Shown here one piece after another: positions 8,042-16,161 of a stretch of 64,000 nt of DNA (position 1 is its first letter; the number at the start of each line of letters is the position of its first letter). The translations under genes were made by a program, and so were the position numbers. This DNA is from Candidatus Binatia bacterium. GTDB lineage: Bacteria > Desulfobacterota > Binatia > UBA12015. Location: positions 62,001 through 126,000 of the forward strand of contig DATCMB010000014.1 of NCBI GenBank assembly GCA_036563615.1, read 5' to 3'. The notes under the pieces were generated by a model. It searched no databases. It was not told the origin of the DNA and saw nothing but the letters and a program-made list of their open reading frames with translations.

Positions 8042-8224
8042 GTCTGAGGCGGACGTGCCAGGTCCGTCGTTGCTCTCACGGATGCGTCGACGGAGTCAAT
8101 GAAGTTCGTTCCATCCAGCAGATTTTTTTCGCTTGGAGCCAGAAGCCGATTGTCACTGGACGTGCGGGCGGATGGTGGCGCAGCGATGCGCGGGCTCGTC
8201 GCCCCGGTCGAAAGGAGGTCGGTC

Positions 8225-8413
8225 ATGCTCCGTCTCGCACTGTCGATCGTCGGCTGCATCGCTTTCCTGGCGTTGCCTGTCCGAGGCACGGCCGCCGTGC
8301 TGACGAGCCCTCACGTCCTGCTCCGCGCCGGGAAATTCAGCAAATCGAAGGTGCGCGCAGCCGTCTCACTCGAAAGCTCGGCGCAATCGTTGCTCGTCGT
8401 GCCCGCCTACTAG
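8225..8413 (+). CDS. 62-aa secreted peptide/protein, unknown function
   Basis: The ATG at 8225 is preceded by a perfect Shine-Dalgarno AAAGGAGG (8211-8218) with 6-bp spacing, one of the best in the window. The product has a clear signal peptide (IVGCIAFLALPVRGTAA) and a mature part of only ~37 residues rich in Ser, Val and Lys. No family is recognised. The mature N-terminus resembles that of the divergent 127-aa secreted protein, so this may be a truncated paralogue rather than a complete small protein. Strong initiation signals argue it is, or recently was, expressed. Confidence 0.5.
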   Translation: MLRLALSIVGCIAFLALPVRGTAAVLTSPHVLLRAGKFSKSKVRAAVSLESSAQSLLVVPAY

Positions 8414-8594
8414 AACGCACGCGAAGAGCGACGCGCGTCGCTGCCGGTAGCCGGCTGCGCAGCGCACCGGCTCGTCGCCGACGATCGAGCGCCGACATCC
8501 GCGTGGCTCGTGCCGCACGCGAATCTCCGAGCGTGGATTTCGCGTCACGCGGACGCGGTCGACATGCCCCCGCAACCGAGAAAGGATGCCGGTC

Positions 8595-9428
8595 ATGCAC
8601 GACCTCGAGAGCCGCCGCGCCGCATTCGCGCGCATGCACGAGTCCGGCTGCTTCGTGATTCCGAACCCCTGGGACGTCGGCAGCGCGCGCTACCTGCGTC
8701 ACCTCGGCTTTCGTGCGCTCGCGACCACCAGCGCCGGCTTCCAGTTCACGCTCGGCCGCACCGACACCGTGTCGGGCTGCTCGCTCCAGGAGGTCCTCGC
8801 CCACGTCGCCGCCATCGTCACCGCGACCGACCTGCCGGTCAACGCCGACTTCCAAAACGGCTACGCGCACGAGCCCGAAGCCGTGGCGCGCAACGTCGCG
8901 GCGTGCGTCGATACCGGCGTCGCCGGTCTCTCGGTCGAGGACGCGACCGGCGAGGAAGATCGACCGCTCTACGATCTCACGCTCGCCGTCGAGCGCATCC
9001 GCGCGGCGCGCGCGGCGATCGACGCGAAGGGCGTGCGCGTCCTGCTGACGGCACGCGCCGAGAGCTTTCTCGTCGGACATCCACGGCCGCTGGACGACGC
9101 GATCCGGCGCCTGCAAGCGTACGCGGACGCCGGCGCCGACGTCCTGTTCGCACCGGGTCCGCGCACGCGCGAGGACATCGCCGCGATCGTGCGCGCGGTC
9201 GCGCCGAAGCCGGTCAACGTCCTCATGATGGCGAGCGTCGGCCTCACCGTCGGCGACCTCGCCGAGCTCGGGGTGCGGCGAATCAGCGTCGGCTCGGCGC
9301 TCGCGCGCACGGCGTGGGGCGCGTTCATCCGCGCGGCGAGCGAGATCGCGGAGCACGGGAGCTTCGAGGGGCTCGAGGGAGCGGTGCCGTTTCCCGAACT
9401 GAACGCGGTGTTTGAGGCTGGGCGCTGA
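8595..9428 (+). CDS. isocitrate lyase / PEP mutase superfamily protein
   Basis: 277 aa from the ATG at 8595, chosen because AAAGGA at 8581-8586 gives 8-bp spacing; an ATG at 8586 sits on top of that site. The (beta/alpha)8 fold is seen in CFVIPNPWDVGSARYL, the Mg-site region VNADFQNGYA, and GVAGLSVEDATG. The KKCGH-type loop of isocitrate lyase is not visible, so oxaloacetate decarboxylase or carboxyphosphonoenolpyruvate-type lyase activity is more likely. The C-terminus has the LGVRRISVGSALAR strand-helix typical of this branch. It stands alone between secreted-protein genes, and the substrate is undetermined. Confidence 0.88.
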   Translation: MHDLESRRAAFARMHESGCFVIPNPWDVGSARYLRHLGFRALATTSAGFQFTLGRTDTVSGCSLQEVLAHVAAIVTATDLPVNADFQNGYAHEPEAVARNVAACVDTGVAGLSVEDATGEEDRPLYDLTLAVERIRAARAAIDAKGVRVLLTARAESFLVGHPRPLDDAIRRLQAYADAGADVLFAPGPRTREDIAAIVRAVAPKPVNVLMMASVGLTVGDLAELGVRRISVGSALARTAWGAFIRAASEIAEHGSFEGLEGAVPFPELNAVFEAGR

Positions 9429-9511
9429 ACGTCGGCTCGTGGCGCATCGCCTCACGTCTGCGCGCAGCAGCTCTGCGGAGGCGACCCAAGCCGACGCGCT
9501 TCGCTCGGCGC

Positions 9512-9916
9512 TCACGGGATCGGCGGCGGCTTGCACTTGAACGCCCGCCCTCCGGTCACGTTGACGACCGTACCGGTCTCCCTGATGTTGCTGAAGAGCG
9601 ACTCCCCTCCCGTCAGCGAGGGATGGGGAAGCGTCATCCGGACGATGAACACCCTGCCGGCTCCGACGATCGCGACCCACTGCACGTACAGCGTATCGCC
9701 GCTGACGTTCAGGCAAGCGGTACCGTTCGCCGCAAAGGGGACGCTCGTCGAGGCCTCGTATCCCGTGAGCGGGCGGCACGTCCCCTTGGGCGGTCGCCGG
9801 TAGCTCTTTGCCACGAAGAACTGCGCGCCGCCCTCGAAGCACATGTCGAGCGCCGACGCCTCTCCGGCGATGAGAATCGCCGCCACGACGATGGCCGCAC
9901 GCTTGATGACGGACAT
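9512..9916 (-). CDS. small secreted protein, unknown function
   Basis: 134 aa. The ATG has an excellent ribosome binding site (AAAGGAGG, about 7 bp upstream). The signal peptide is AAIVVAAILIAGEASA. The mature part starts LDMCFEGG and contains four cysteines plus a repeated aromatic/Val strand pattern (DTLYVQWVAIVG, GRVFIVRM), suggesting a disulfide-bonded beta domain. It ends Pro-rich. No named family is recognised. Confidence 0.65.
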   Translation of the reverse strand: MSVIKRAAIVVAAILIAGEASALDMCFEGGAQFFVAKSYRRPPKGTCRPLTGYEASTSVPFAANGTACLNVSGDTLYVQWVAIVGAGRVFIVRMTLPHPSLTGGESLFSNIRETGTVVNVTGGRAFKCKPPPIP

Positions 9917-10108
9917 GCTGGCCTCCTTTGGCCTTCAGCCATCACGCCGCCGGAGTTGCGTCAAGACAATTTGATTGACGACGACGATCGCACCCGTCGC
10001 CCCGAGACGACACCTGCGAACGAAAGCCGAAGCGCAGGAGCCGTCATGCGGCTCGCACACGGCGAACCGTGAGTGCTCCATGCAACGCTCTCTGGATCCT
10101 CGAGCTCG

Positions 10109-10543
10109 CTAGCGCGTCGCGGCCTTCGAGCGCTTCGACGTGCTCGCACGGTTGAGCGCGACGGCTTCGCGGACGAGCTCCTTGAACGCTGCCTCGTCGA
10201 TCGGGTCGCCTTCGCGGATGTCGATCGCGCGGCGCACCTTCCCTTCGAGGCTCGCGTTGAAGAGACCGGCTGGATCCTTCAGCGATGCGCCCTTCGCGAA
10301 GGTGAGCTTGACGACGCTCTTGTAGGTCTCGCCGGTGCAGATGATCCCGTCGTGCGACCAGACGGGAACGCCCGGGCTCGTCGCCTTGGCCCACTTGAGC
10401 TCCTCCACCACGTCCGGGTCGGCCTCCTTGATGAGGGCGCGAATCCGGCTGAGCGTGGCGCCGCGCCAGTCGCCGAGCTCGGCGATGCGTTTCGAGACGA
10501 GCTCGGACGCCGACTGCGCCCCGGTCGTCGCCGCTTCCTTCAT
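10109..10543 (-). CDS. DUF1801 (YdhG-like) domain protein
   Basis: 144 aa from the ATG at 10543, which has GAGGAG 6 bp upstream; a start 15 codons earlier lacks this. The family pattern is visible: RIRALIKEADPDVVEELKW, then VPVWSHDGIICTGETYKSVVKLTFAKGA, and the C-terminal EGKVRRAIDI and VREAVALN helices. DUF1801 proteins are small cytoplasmic proteins, some similar to an iron-chaperone-like fold, with poorly defined roles. The tail is Lys/Arg/Ser-rich. It is monocistronic and divergent from the TetR gene. Confidence 0.85.
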   Translation of the reverse strand: MKEAATTGAQSASELVSKRIAELGDWRGATLSRIRALIKEADPDVVEELKWAKATSPGVPVWSHDGIICTGETYKSVVKLTFAKGASLKDPAGLFNASLEGKVRRAIDIREGDPIDEAAFKELVREAVALNRASTSKRSKAATR

Positions 10544-10706
10544 GCGCTGCTCCTCGCTCCTGCGACGGTCACGATGCCCCCGCGACATACGAGAGCACCC
10601 AGATCCTTACCCCTCGGATCGTGGCCGGGCGACGCGCGCCCGCCCCCGGCGCGCTCCGCCAACCGCCACCACACCCCGCCAACCTACTGAACTAGCGTCA
10701 CTTTCA

Positions 10707-10724
10707 ACAGTCAGTCTTGACTGT
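10707..10724. promoter_or_regulatory. TetR-type operator candidate
   Basis: ACAGTC-agtctt-GACTGT gives perfect 6-bp arms, with a nested CAGTC-tt-GACTG. It lies 33 bp upstream of the TetR start codon and upstream of the DUF1801 start. Short inverted repeats of this kind are usual TetR autoregulatory sites. Confidence 0.5.
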
Positions 10725-10756
10725 CTGTCTCCGCACCCGCTATCCGACCCGCACCG

Positions 10757-11407
10757 ATGGGGGCGCCGCGGCGAAAGACTCGGGCCGAGCAGAGCGCCGC
10801 GACCCGCGCGCGCATCCTCGACGCCACGATCGACTGCCTGCGCGAGCTCGGCTACGCGCGCACCTCGACGCCCGAGATCGCGCGGCGCGCCCGCGTCTCG
10901 CGCGGTGGGCAGCTGCACCAGTTCCCGACCAAGGTCGAGCTCGTGACGAGCGCCGTCGAGCACCTGCTGGGACGGCGGCGCGCCGAGCTCATCGCGGCGT
11001 TCGAGAAGCTTCCCGAAGGCAGCGATCGCGTGACGGCCGCGATCGACCTGCTGTGGTCGCTCGTGCAGAGCCCGACCTTCGATGCGTGGCTCGAGCTCGT
11101 CGTCGCCGCGCGCACCGACGACGAGCTGCGACCGGCGGTGGCGTCGATGAACGAGCGGCTGCGCGACACGATGGAGGAGACCTTCCGCGCGCTCTTTCCG
11201 CCGCCGCAGGAGCCGAATCCGTTCTACGACGTCGCGCCGCGCTTCGCGGTCGCGCTGCTCGACGGCCTCGCGCTGCACCGCATCCTGGTGCGCGAGCCGG
11301 CGCGCATCACGGAAGTGCTCGACGCCCTCAAGCAGGTGGCCTTGCTGGTCATGCCGCAAGGCGCGCCCGACGCGCAGCGCCAACCCAGCTCGTCAAGCAC
11401 ACAGTGA
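10757..11407 (+). CDS. TetR/AcrR family transcriptional regulator
   Basis: 216 aa. The N-terminal helix-turn-helix is typical: ATRARILDATIDCLRELGY, then TSTPEIARRARVSRGGQLHQFPTK, the usual TetR consensus with HQFPTK in place of YHYFPSK. The C-terminal ligand-binding domain is helical and unassigned. It reads toward the carboxylesterase gene 35 bp downstream, which it probably regulates. The inverted repeat at 10707-10724 is a likely autoregulatory site. Confidence 0.92.
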   Translation: MGAPRRKTRAEQSAATRARILDATIDCLRELGYARTSTPEIARRARVSRGGQLHQFPTKVELVTSAVEHLLGRRRAELIAAFEKLPEGSDRVTAAIDLLWSLVQSPTFDAWLELVVAARTDDELRPAVASMNERLRDTMEETFRALFPPPQEPNPFYDVAPRFAVALLDGLALHRILVREPARITEVLDALKQVALLVMPQGAPDAQRQPSSSSTQ

Positions 11408-11442
11408 GCAAGGTCGCCACCGACCGAACAGGAGTGTTCCGC

Positions 11443-13023
11443 ATGCTTCTCCGCAACGTCGTCGGACTCGTGCTGACGTGTGGCCTCGCGCTGGCGGCGT
11501 CGGCGCATGCGACACGAGCGCAATCACTGCCGTCGCCGACCGTCCAGACGATGGAAGGGCCGGTCGTCGGGACGGTGACCGCCACCATCGCGACCTTCCT
11601 CGGGATTCCCTACGCCGAGCCGCCCGTCGGCGAGCTGCGCTGGCGACCGCCGCAGCCGCGCGCCCCGTGGACCGAGCCGCTCGACGCGACCAGGTTCGGC
11701 CCGCAGTGTCCGGCCCCCACGGCCACGAACGAGGACTGCCTCTTCCTCAACGTCTACGTGCCGACCAAGGCGCTGCGCGCGGCGCAGAACGGCGGCCGTC
11801 GCTACCCGGTCATGCTCTGGATCCACGGCGGCGCGTACTTCCTCGGCTCCGGAAGCCAGTTCGATCCGACCAAGATGGTGACGCAGGGCGACGTCATCGT
11901 CGTCACCATCAACTACAGACTCGGCGCGCTCGGCTTTCTCGCCCACCCCGCGCTGAGCGCCGAATCTCCGTACGGCGGCTCGGGCAACTACGGGATCATG
12001 GACCAGCAGCTCGCGCTTCAGTGGGTGCAGCGCAACATCGCCGCCTTCGGCGGCAACCCGCGGCGGGTGACGATCTTCGGCGAGTCGGCGGGCGGCAACA
12101 GCGTCTTCACGCACCTCGTCTCGCCGACCGCGAAGGGGCTCTTCCAGCGCGCGATCAGCCAGAGCGGCACGTCCGAGCAGCGTCTGCCGACGCTCGCCGA
12201 GGCGGAAGCCATGGGTCAGGCGTTCGCCAGCGCGGTCGGGTGCACGGACCAGACGGCGGAGTGCCTGCGCGCCGTGCCGGTCGAGACCCTGGTCGAACAC
12301 CAAAGCCTGCTCGGCAATCCCGCGCTCATCGGGATCGCCGCGACGCCCAACGTCGACGGCCACGTCCTGCCGAGCTCGATCGACGCCGCGCTCGCGAGCG
12401 GCAAGTTCCACCGCGTGCCGGTGATGAACGGCACGACGCGCGACGAGATGCGGCTCTACATCGCGCTCTACGTCAATCGAGAAATCGGTCCGCTGACGCC
12501 GGAGCTTCTGCCGGTGCTCACCAGCGTGTTCTTCGGCCCGCGCACGCCCGAGGTGCTGGCTGCGTACCCCACGAGCGATTACCCGAGCCTCGACCTCTGC
12601 TACACGGCGTTCCTGACGGACTACATCTTTGCGTGTCCCGCGTTCGAAGCCGACCTCGCCATGGCGAAGCGCACGCGGGTCTACGCGTACGAGTTCGCCG
12701 ACGAGAACGCGTTCACCCTCGGCTTCCCGCCCGCGACCTTCCCCTACGGCGCGTCGCACGGCTTCGAGCTGCCGTACCTCTTCGACTACGCGGGCTACGA
12801 CCCGATGTTCACGCCGGAGCAGGAAGCGCTTTCCGACGACATGATTCGCGCCTGGACGAACTTCGCGAAGTACGGCGAGCCGGGCGGAGGGTGGCGTCCG
12901 CTCAGGCGCTCGGGCGACGGCTGGCTTGCGTCACTCGTGCCGCCCGGGCGCGTGTATCGGCCGATGTCGGAGTTCGACGCGTTTCACAAGTGCTGGTTCT
13001 GGAAGGATTTCGCTGGCGGATGA
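11443..13023 (+). CDS. secreted type-B carboxylesterase
   Basis: 526 aa from the ATG at 11443 with AGGAG 8 bp upstream. The signal peptide ends ATRAQS. The alpha/beta hydrolase core has FLGIPYAEPPVGELRW, NEDCLFLNVYVP and the HGG oxyanion segment (MLWIHGGAY). The nucleophile elbow FGESAGGNS carries Ser215, and the catalytic His439 lies in GASHGFELPYLF. The length and the C-terminal WTNFAKYGEPG motif match type-B carboxylesterases. It should act in the periplasm or outside the cell on ester substrates. The preceding TetR gene is close enough to be co-transcribed. Confidence 0.93.
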   Translation: MLLRNVVGLVLTCGLALAASAHATRAQSLPSPTVQTMEGPVVGTVTATIATFLGIPYAEPPVGELRWRPPQPRAPWTEPLDATRFGPQCPAPTATNEDCLFLNVYVPTKALRAAQNGGRRYPVMLWIHGGAYFLGSGSQFDPTKMVTQGDVIVVTINYRLGALGFLAHPALSAESPYGGSGNYGIMDQQLALQWVQRNIAAFGGNPRRVTIFGESAGGNSVFTHLVSPTAKGLFQRAISQSGTSEQRLPTLAEAEAMGQAFASAVGCTDQTAECLRAVPVETLVEHQSLLGNPALIGIAATPNVDGHVLPSSIDAALASGKFHRVPVMNGTTRDEMRLYIALYVNREIGPLTPELLPVLTSVFFGPRTPEVLAAYPTSDYPSLDLCYTAFLTDYIFACPAFEADLAMAKRTRVYAYEFADENAFTLGFPPATFPYGASHGFELPYLFDYAGYDPMFTPEQEALSDDMIRAWTNFAKYGEPGGGWRPLRRSGDGWLASLVPPGRVYRPMSEFDAFHKCWFWKDFAGG

Positions 13024-13127
13024 GCGGGAGATGTGCTTGACGCGACCGCCTCGCCGTGAATGACGTGTTGCTGTAGGCTCCAGGATGGCTGGCACGTCGT
13101 CGACGTCGCAGCCGCGGAGGCGTCGTG

Positions 13128-13712
13128 ATGGAGTCCTGGATCGCCTTGCCTGACCACGAGCTCACACCGGCGGGTCCGCTGAGCGCAGCGTTTCTCGCGC
13201 TCGGCATCCGCGACCTCCGCACCGCCGGTCGACACCTGCACGCCCTCCCCTACGGCCGCACGGCCGACCGCGGCGACTTCGCCGCCGTGCTCCGCGAGAG
13301 CAAGGGAACGTGCAGCACCAAGCACGCCCTGCTCGCCGCGCTCGCGCGCGAGCAGGGCATCGCCCTCTCGCTCATGCTCGGCATCTACGCGATGCGCGAG
13401 GCGAACACGCCGGGTGTCGGAGCGGTGCTCGAGAAGCACGGACTCCCGTGGCTTCCGGAGGCGCACTGCTACTTGACGTACGCCGGACGTCGGATCGACG
13501 TCACGCGCTCCGGCGTCGAGCCGGCGGAGCCGATCCGTGAGCTCCTGCACGAGGAAGCGATTACTCCCGAGCAGATCGGCGAGTACAAGCTCGCGTTCCA
13601 TCAGCGCTACCTCCGGCAGTGGATGAGCGAGCACCCCGAGATCGTCGGCGAGCGGAGCTTCGAGGACCTGTGGCGGGCGCGCGAGGAGTGCATCGCCGCG
13701 CTGGCGCAGTGA
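13128..13712 (+). CDS. transglutaminase-like domain protein
   Basis: 194 aa from the ATG at 13128, seven bases after GCGGAGG; a GTG one codon earlier is possible. It has no signal peptide. The region GTCSTKHALLAALAREQGI resembles the transglutaminase-like nucleophile helix (Gly-x-Cys followed by Ala/Leu-rich helix). EAHCYLTYAGRRIDVT then supplies a His and an Asp in the order of that Cys-His-Asp triad. The activity is unproven; proteins of this kind may be cytosolic amidases or peptidases. It appears monocistronic. Confidence 0.65.
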   Translation: MESWIALPDHELTPAGPLSAAFLALGIRDLRTAGRHLHALPYGRTADRGDFAAVLRESKGTCSTKHALLAALAREQGIALSLMLGIYAMREANTPGVGAVLEKHGLPWLPEAHCYLTYAGRRIDVTRSGVEPAEPIRELLHEEAITPEQIGEYKLAFHQRYLRQWMSEHPEIVGERSFEDLWRAREECIAALAQ

Positions 13713-13762
13713 GCCGCACGTCCATCGAAGAGGCCGAGGACGCTCGCGCCTAGCCCGCCCCG

Positions 13763-14305
13763 TCACTCCCCGAGGACGCGCACCTCCGCCGAGAACGTCC
13801 CCGGCAGCTCGCTGTTCGGCGGCACCACGCCCTCGGGAAACGGCGGAACCGAGTGAAACTCGAGGTACGTCGGCGGTTCGCGGAACGACGCGAAGAAGAC
13901 GTTCGAGTACGTGCCGTCGCCGAGCGAGAACTGCAGCCCGTTCTCGTCGAGCTGCGGCGTGTGGGCCGCGCCGCTCTGGCGCAGGAGGTTGTCGCCGGCA
14001 AACGGAGCGCCGTTCGCGGGATCGACGTTGCCGGGGATGGCTTGGCCGGCGGGATAGAGACCCGTGATGCGCACGCCGTTGCGCTGCCCCTCGATGCTCT
14101 CGATCGCGTACCAGCCATCGCCGTCGGGATCGCGATCCGTGCGCAACACGCCGCGCGCCGTGATCGGGGCGCCGTCCGGGCCGACGCCGGTGTATCGCCA
14201 CGTCCACGTCAGCGAGCCCCGCGTCGTGGAGCCGTCGTCGCAAGCACAAAGAGCCAAGTAGGCGAGCACGACGACGGCGATGGACGGCGGGCCGCGCAGC
14301 CTCAT
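13763..14305 (-). CDS. putative lipoprotein, unknown function
   Basis: 180 aa from the ATG at 14305. The N-terminal hydrophobic stretch IAVVVLAYLALCACDDG ends in a plausible lipobox (L-C-A-C). The mature domain has Trp/Tyr-rich strands (LTWTWRYTG, GYAIES-like) and the run GVRITGLYPAG, suggesting a beta-sandwich with a repeated DPDGDGW turn that could bind calcium. No family is recognised. It reads away from the remnant at 14404-14697. Confidence 0.6.
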   Translation of the reverse strand: MRLRGPPSIAVVVLAYLALCACDDGSTTRGSLTWTWRYTGVGPDGAPITARGVLRTDRDPDGDGWYAIESIEGQRNGVRITGLYPAGQAIPGNVDPANGAPFAGDNLLRQSGAAHTPQLDENGLQFSLGDGTYSNVFFASFREPPTYLEFHSVPPFPEGVVPPNSELPGTFSAEVRVLGE

Positions 14306-14403
14306 GCGATCACGTGTCTCGTGATCCGCTCGGCGTTGCAACTCGCGACCCGGATCGAGCGAAAACGGAAAGACCGCGTGGCGACGGCTGCTCGGCGAAG
14401 GCG

Positions 14404-14697
14404 GGCAGGTTCCGCTACCGCAACCGCTCGAGCCAGCTCGCGGCGCCGGCGTGCGCCGCCGACGCGCACGGCCTGCGCGCGATTCGCTTGACGGATCGGC
14501 GTCCGCGCGCGCCGCGCATCGACGTCGTCCTGCAGGCGCGCGGCGCGGCGCTCGAGATGCCCGCGGGCCCGCTGCGGGTGACGGTCGTCCTCGGCCACGA
14601 GCGCCTCGCAGGTCCAGCCGGCCGCTGCGCGGTCGCGACCTTCGCCGCCGAGCGCTGCGCCGCCGGCGGCGCCGGCAGCCGCTTCGTGTGTCGCTGA
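14404..14697 (+). pseudogene. remnant of a secreted-protein domain gene
   Basis: The frame encodes ~97 residues beginning GRFRYRN and ending FVCR, with the pattern HGLRAIRL, IDVVLQARGAALEMPAGPLRV. This resembles the part of the adjacent secreted protein (14719-16071) that reads SGYVYDDPDGTAAGIRRIAY and LTIEARSPGY. There is no start codon with a ribosome binding site and no signal peptide, so it looks like the 3' end of a broken paralogue. Homology to the neighbour is judged by eye. Confidence 0.4.
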
Positions 14698-14718
14698 TCC
14701 GCCGCCGTCAGACCAGCG

Positions 14719-16071
14719 TCACCGGTTGTGGCAGTACGCGCAGTTTCCGACTCCCCCGAAGTCCGTGAACGGCGGATCGTTCGTCGGGTCGTCGTCCGCA
14801 TAGAGCGCCGCGCGCGCGGGCGCCTCGGCCGCGAGGCGCCGCACGTTGGCGAGGAACGCGGGGGTCCAGCCGTTGCTCTCGCCGAGATTCGCCGCGAGCT
14901 CGTAGTTGCGCACCGCGTCCGCGACGCGGCCGGCCTTGGTGTAGAGGTCGCCGAACAGCGCGAACGACCCTTCGAGGTTGTGCGGGGCGAGGCCGTCGTT
15001 GAAGCAGATCTCGGGCTGCGTGCCGCACTCGCCGGCGACGGTCGGGAAGACGACGTCGAGCAGGTGCAGGATCGTCGCGTAGCCCTCGCTGTCGGGCGGC
15101 GCGATGGGGCCGAAGCCGAAGGGAATGAAGCCGTTGAACAGCGCGTCGGCCTCGGCCGCTTCGTTCATCAGGCGACGGCCACGCTCCTCGACGTCCGCCT
15201 CGCCGAACGCGACGCCCTTCTTGTAGATCACCGCGCCGATGAAGCCGGGCACGCGGCCGTCGCCGGTGCCGTCCCAGAGAAGCGGCAGCGCGCGCTCGTG
15301 CGCGGCCGCGCCGGCGAGGATCTCGCGCTTGCCCGCGGCCGTCGGGTTGCGGGGGTCGGGCGTCACGCGCTCGAAGCGGTAGAGGCGCAGCATCCCGGTG
15401 AGGAACAGCGAGCGACCGTCGCGCGGGTTGCTCGACGCCGCGCGGGCGAGCGCGCGCAGCGCGCGGTCGCTGTCGCGCTCGTCGCCGAGGAGCACGTCCC
15501 AGAACGCTTGCTCGCCGTCCGCGGCCACGCGGCTCGCGCGCGGGCTCACGACCTCCTCGGCGTCGTTGCGCGAGAAGCGGTGGAAGCGCACGAAGAGCTG
15601 GCGGTCGTCGATCGCGAAGCGGACGTGCACGAAGCCGACCGGTCCCGAGATCGGCGTGTAGCCGGGCGAGCGCGCCTCGATCGTGAGTCCGTCGCGGCCG
15701 TAGGCGATGCGACGGATGCCGGCGGCCGTGCCGTCGGGGTCGTCGTAGACGTAGCCGCTCGGCGTCGCTTGCCAGCGCGCGCACGGCAGCTCGACCTCGG
15801 GGGCGCCGGTGAAGCGGTAGTCGACGTACGCCGAGATGCGCACGCGGGTCACCGCGGGGCAGCGCGGGTCGCGGACGTCGCGCAGCGCGCGATCCGCGCC
15901 GACGCGGATGCGCGCGCTGCCGCCGCCGTCGGGCGCCGCGGTGAGCCGCACCTCCTTGTCGCGCTGCAGCAGCTCGAAGCCGTGCGCGGGCGCACCCCAC
16001 GTCCACGTCGCCGCGACCACGAGCACCGCCACGACCGCCTTCGTCCAGCTCGATCCGGCTTTCACGCGCAC
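14719..16071 (-). CDS. exported repeat-helical protein with C-terminal CxxCH
   Basis: 450 aa with a signal peptide (VVAVLVVAATWTWGAPAHG). Residues ~30-170 form a beta-rich domain (GFELLQRDKEV, RFTGAPEVELPCARW). The middle and C-terminal part is alpha-helical and TPR-like (ALARAASSNPRDGRSLFLTGML, SFALFGDLYTKAGRVADAVRNYELA). The chain ends NCAYCHNR, a CxxCH haem-c attachment motif placed six residues before the stop. That position is unusual; if real, the protein would be a periplasmic mono-haem protein with the haem at its tail. Function unknown. It follows another large secreted protein on the same strand. Confidence 0.7.
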   Translation of the reverse strand: MRVKAGSSWTKAVVAVLVVAATWTWGAPAHGFELLQRDKEVRLTAAPDGGGSARIRVGADRALRDVRDPRCPAVTRVRISAYVDYRFTGAPEVELPCARWQATPSGYVYDDPDGTAAGIRRIAYGRDGLTIEARSPGYTPISGPVGFVHVRFAIDDRQLFVRFHRFSRNDAEEVVSPRASRVAADGEQAFWDVLLGDERDSDRALRALARAASSNPRDGRSLFLTGMLRLYRFERVTPDPRNPTAAGKREILAGAAAHERALPLLWDGTGDGRVPGFIGAVIYKKGVAFGEADVEERGRRLMNEAAEADALFNGFIPFGFGPIAPPDSEGYATILHLLDVVFPTVAGECGTQPEICFNDGLAPHNLEGSFALFGDLYTKAGRVADAVRNYELAANLGESNGWTPAFLANVRRLAAEAPARAALYADDDPTNDPPFTDFGGVGNCAYCHNR

Positions 16072-16161
16072 CGTTCTAACGTGCGCGGCGCCGTGGTCGA
16101 GCCGCCAGCGAAGATCGCCCGCGGCGACGTCGTCACGCGGGCGACGTGGACGACGCGCAGA

